In this document: positions 6,138 to 6,880 of the stretch, piece after piece | How positions within the stretch are numbered: position 1 is the stretch's first letter | Layout: each line of letters starts with the position of its first letter | Origin: an uncultured Clostridia bacterium | Lineage (GTDB): Bacteria > Bacillota > Clostridia > Christensenellales > CAG-1252 | Assembly (NCBI GenBank): GCA_946626795.1 | Contig: CAMOUZ010000062.1 | Span: forward strand, 1 to 6,880 | Reading direction: 5' to 3' | Length of the DNA stretch: 6,880 bases | Notes under the pieces: model-generated | Told to the model about the DNA's origin: nothing | The model's database searches: none | Seen by the model: the letters and a program-made list of their open reading frames with translations, nothing else | Translations under genes and position numbers: made by a program

Positions 6138-6880
6138 TAAAAGATAATCCCGCGGAAGATCGCTGGTGATGAGAAGAACGTCCCCCGCTCCGACTTCTTG
6201 CGAAAAAAGCCCGGTCGCCTCCGCCGTGTCCGCCACCCGCAAAACCCGCGTCCCTCCCCCCGCGCTTTCGATCCCTCTGACCACGGCGTCCCCATATGAA
6301 CTGCGCTGAACGATGGCGAGATCACAAACTTCGCCGATCTTGCGACCGAACGCCTCATTCAAAGCGTCGCTCTCCTTTCCGAGCTCTACCATCCCCGACG
6401 TATAAACGGCGCGACGAACTGCGGGCAACGCCGAGAGCGTAGAGAGTGCGGCGGAAGCCCCGACGGGATTTATATTGTAACTGTCGTCGAGAATCGTGAG
6501 ACCCCCTTGTCGGATCACTTCCATACGGTGCGGAACGGGAGAAAGACGCGTCGCTGCCACTTCGATCATTTTTTCCTCCACACCGAGGTCGAGCGCAACC
6601 ACCGCGGCAAGGGCAAAATCCTCCGCCGCCGCCCGCCCGAGGAGCGGAAGGAAGAGCGATAAGTTCTTTCCCCGATATACAAGGGAAAAAGTCGTGCCTT
6701 TCAATGTGATCTTCGGCTCGGAAAGGAGGGCGTCCGCATCCCGATATCCAACGCTGACCTTCCTGCCTTCACGACGCTCATATAGCAGGCGCGCGCCGTC
6801 GCTCGCGACGTTATAATACACGCATCCTTCCCGTACGCCCTTCGGGAGCTCCTCTTTCTCCGCCATCACTTCCTCGACGG
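6135..6880 (-). CDS. murF: MurF-like UDP-MurNAc-tripeptide--D-Ala-D-Ala ligase, C-terminal part (5' end outside window)
   Basis: Mur ligase that adds the dipeptide made by Ddl to UDP-MurNAc-tripeptide, using ATP, in the cytoplasm. The frame is open to the right edge. An internal GTG and ATG near 6869-6864 are not the start, since the text before them (E-E-V) and after them (AEKEELPKG) fits the MurF segment before the second strand block. About 247 residues are present; the N-terminal UDP-binding domain and the ATP P-loop lie outside. Seen: LPLLGR (about 6656-6639) ending the central domain, SPVPHRMEV (6542-6516), ILDDSYNINPVGASAAL (6494-6444, the MurF DxYNxNP motif), SGMVELGKES (like LGDMLELGEES) and a GDVLLITSDLPRDYLL tail. 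The H-N-x-x-N signature expected after LPLLGR reads A-A-A-E-D (6638-6624). A MurF relative is clear; true MurF activity is likely but not certain, given the missing residues. Confidence 0.88.
   Translation of the reverse strand, partial: VEEVMAEKEELPKGVREGCVYYNVASDGARLLYERREGRKVSVGYRDADALLSEPKITLKGTTFSLVYRGKNLSLFLPLLGRAAAEDFALAAVVALDLGVEEKMIEVAATRLSPVPHRMEVIRQGGLTILDDSYNINPVGASAALSTLSALPAVRRAVYTSGMVELGKESDALNEAFGRKIGEVCDLAIVQRSSYGDAVVRGIESAGGGTRVLRVADTAEATGLFSQEVGAGDVLLITSDLPRDYLL

Noticed and set aside
6864..6869. GTG/ATG near the right edge as the true start of murF
   Set aside because: The frame stays open to the edge and the N-terminal domain and P-loop required of a Mur ligase are missing, so the gene continues outside the window.

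Overview
This window looks like chromosomal DNA of a Bacillota bacterium, most likely an uncultured Clostridia lineage; no species can be named. The reasons are strong AGGAGG-type ribosome binding sites, a hexameric clostridial-type glutamate dehydrogenase, a eukaryote-like (type II) NADP isocitrate dehydrogenase, and divergent Ddl and MurF proteins that resemble, from memory, a clade seen in Clostridia. No RNA gene, CRISPR array, insertion sequence or phage gene was found. The window is nearly all coding.

Layout. The left end (to 1354, + strand) is the C-terminal half of valyl-tRNA synthetase. It meets, tail to tail with one base between stop codons, a minus-strand M14-family zinc peptidase of the gamma-D-glutamyl-diamino-acid endopeptidase type (1356-2183). 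Between that gene and gdhA lies about 220 bases. This holds a likely promoter for the peptidase, a five-copy CAAGGGACT repeat, and a clear Rho-independent terminator for gdhA. The rest of the window is one minus-strand run, read right to left: murF (cut by the right edge), ddl, icd, gdhA, terminator. Gaps are 8, 67 and 35 bases.

How the genes work together. MurF and Ddl are consecutive steps of cell-wall precursor synthesis: Ddl makes the terminal dipeptide and MurF attaches it to UDP-MurNAc-tripeptide. Their genes are translationally coupled, because the murF stop codon is part of the ddl Shine-Dalgarno sequence. Both differ from textbook forms: MurF lacks the usual H-N-x-x-N nucleotide-binding signature, and Ddl has N-S-Q-P-G-S-L where N-T-x-P-G-F/M-T is usual. 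Icd and GdhA form a second pair. Icd makes 2-oxoglutarate and NADPH, and GdhA uses both to fix ammonia into glutamate. Residues visible in both proteins predict NADP(H), so the two steps would balance in cofactor.

The observations most worth a second look are the altered MurF signature beside an atypical Ddl, the cofactor-matched icd-gdhA pair, the CAAGGGACT repeat block upstream of the peptidase promoter, and the peptidase itself. I do not see evidence for a wholly new system; most of the window is housekeeping metabolism in a lineage-specific arrangement.
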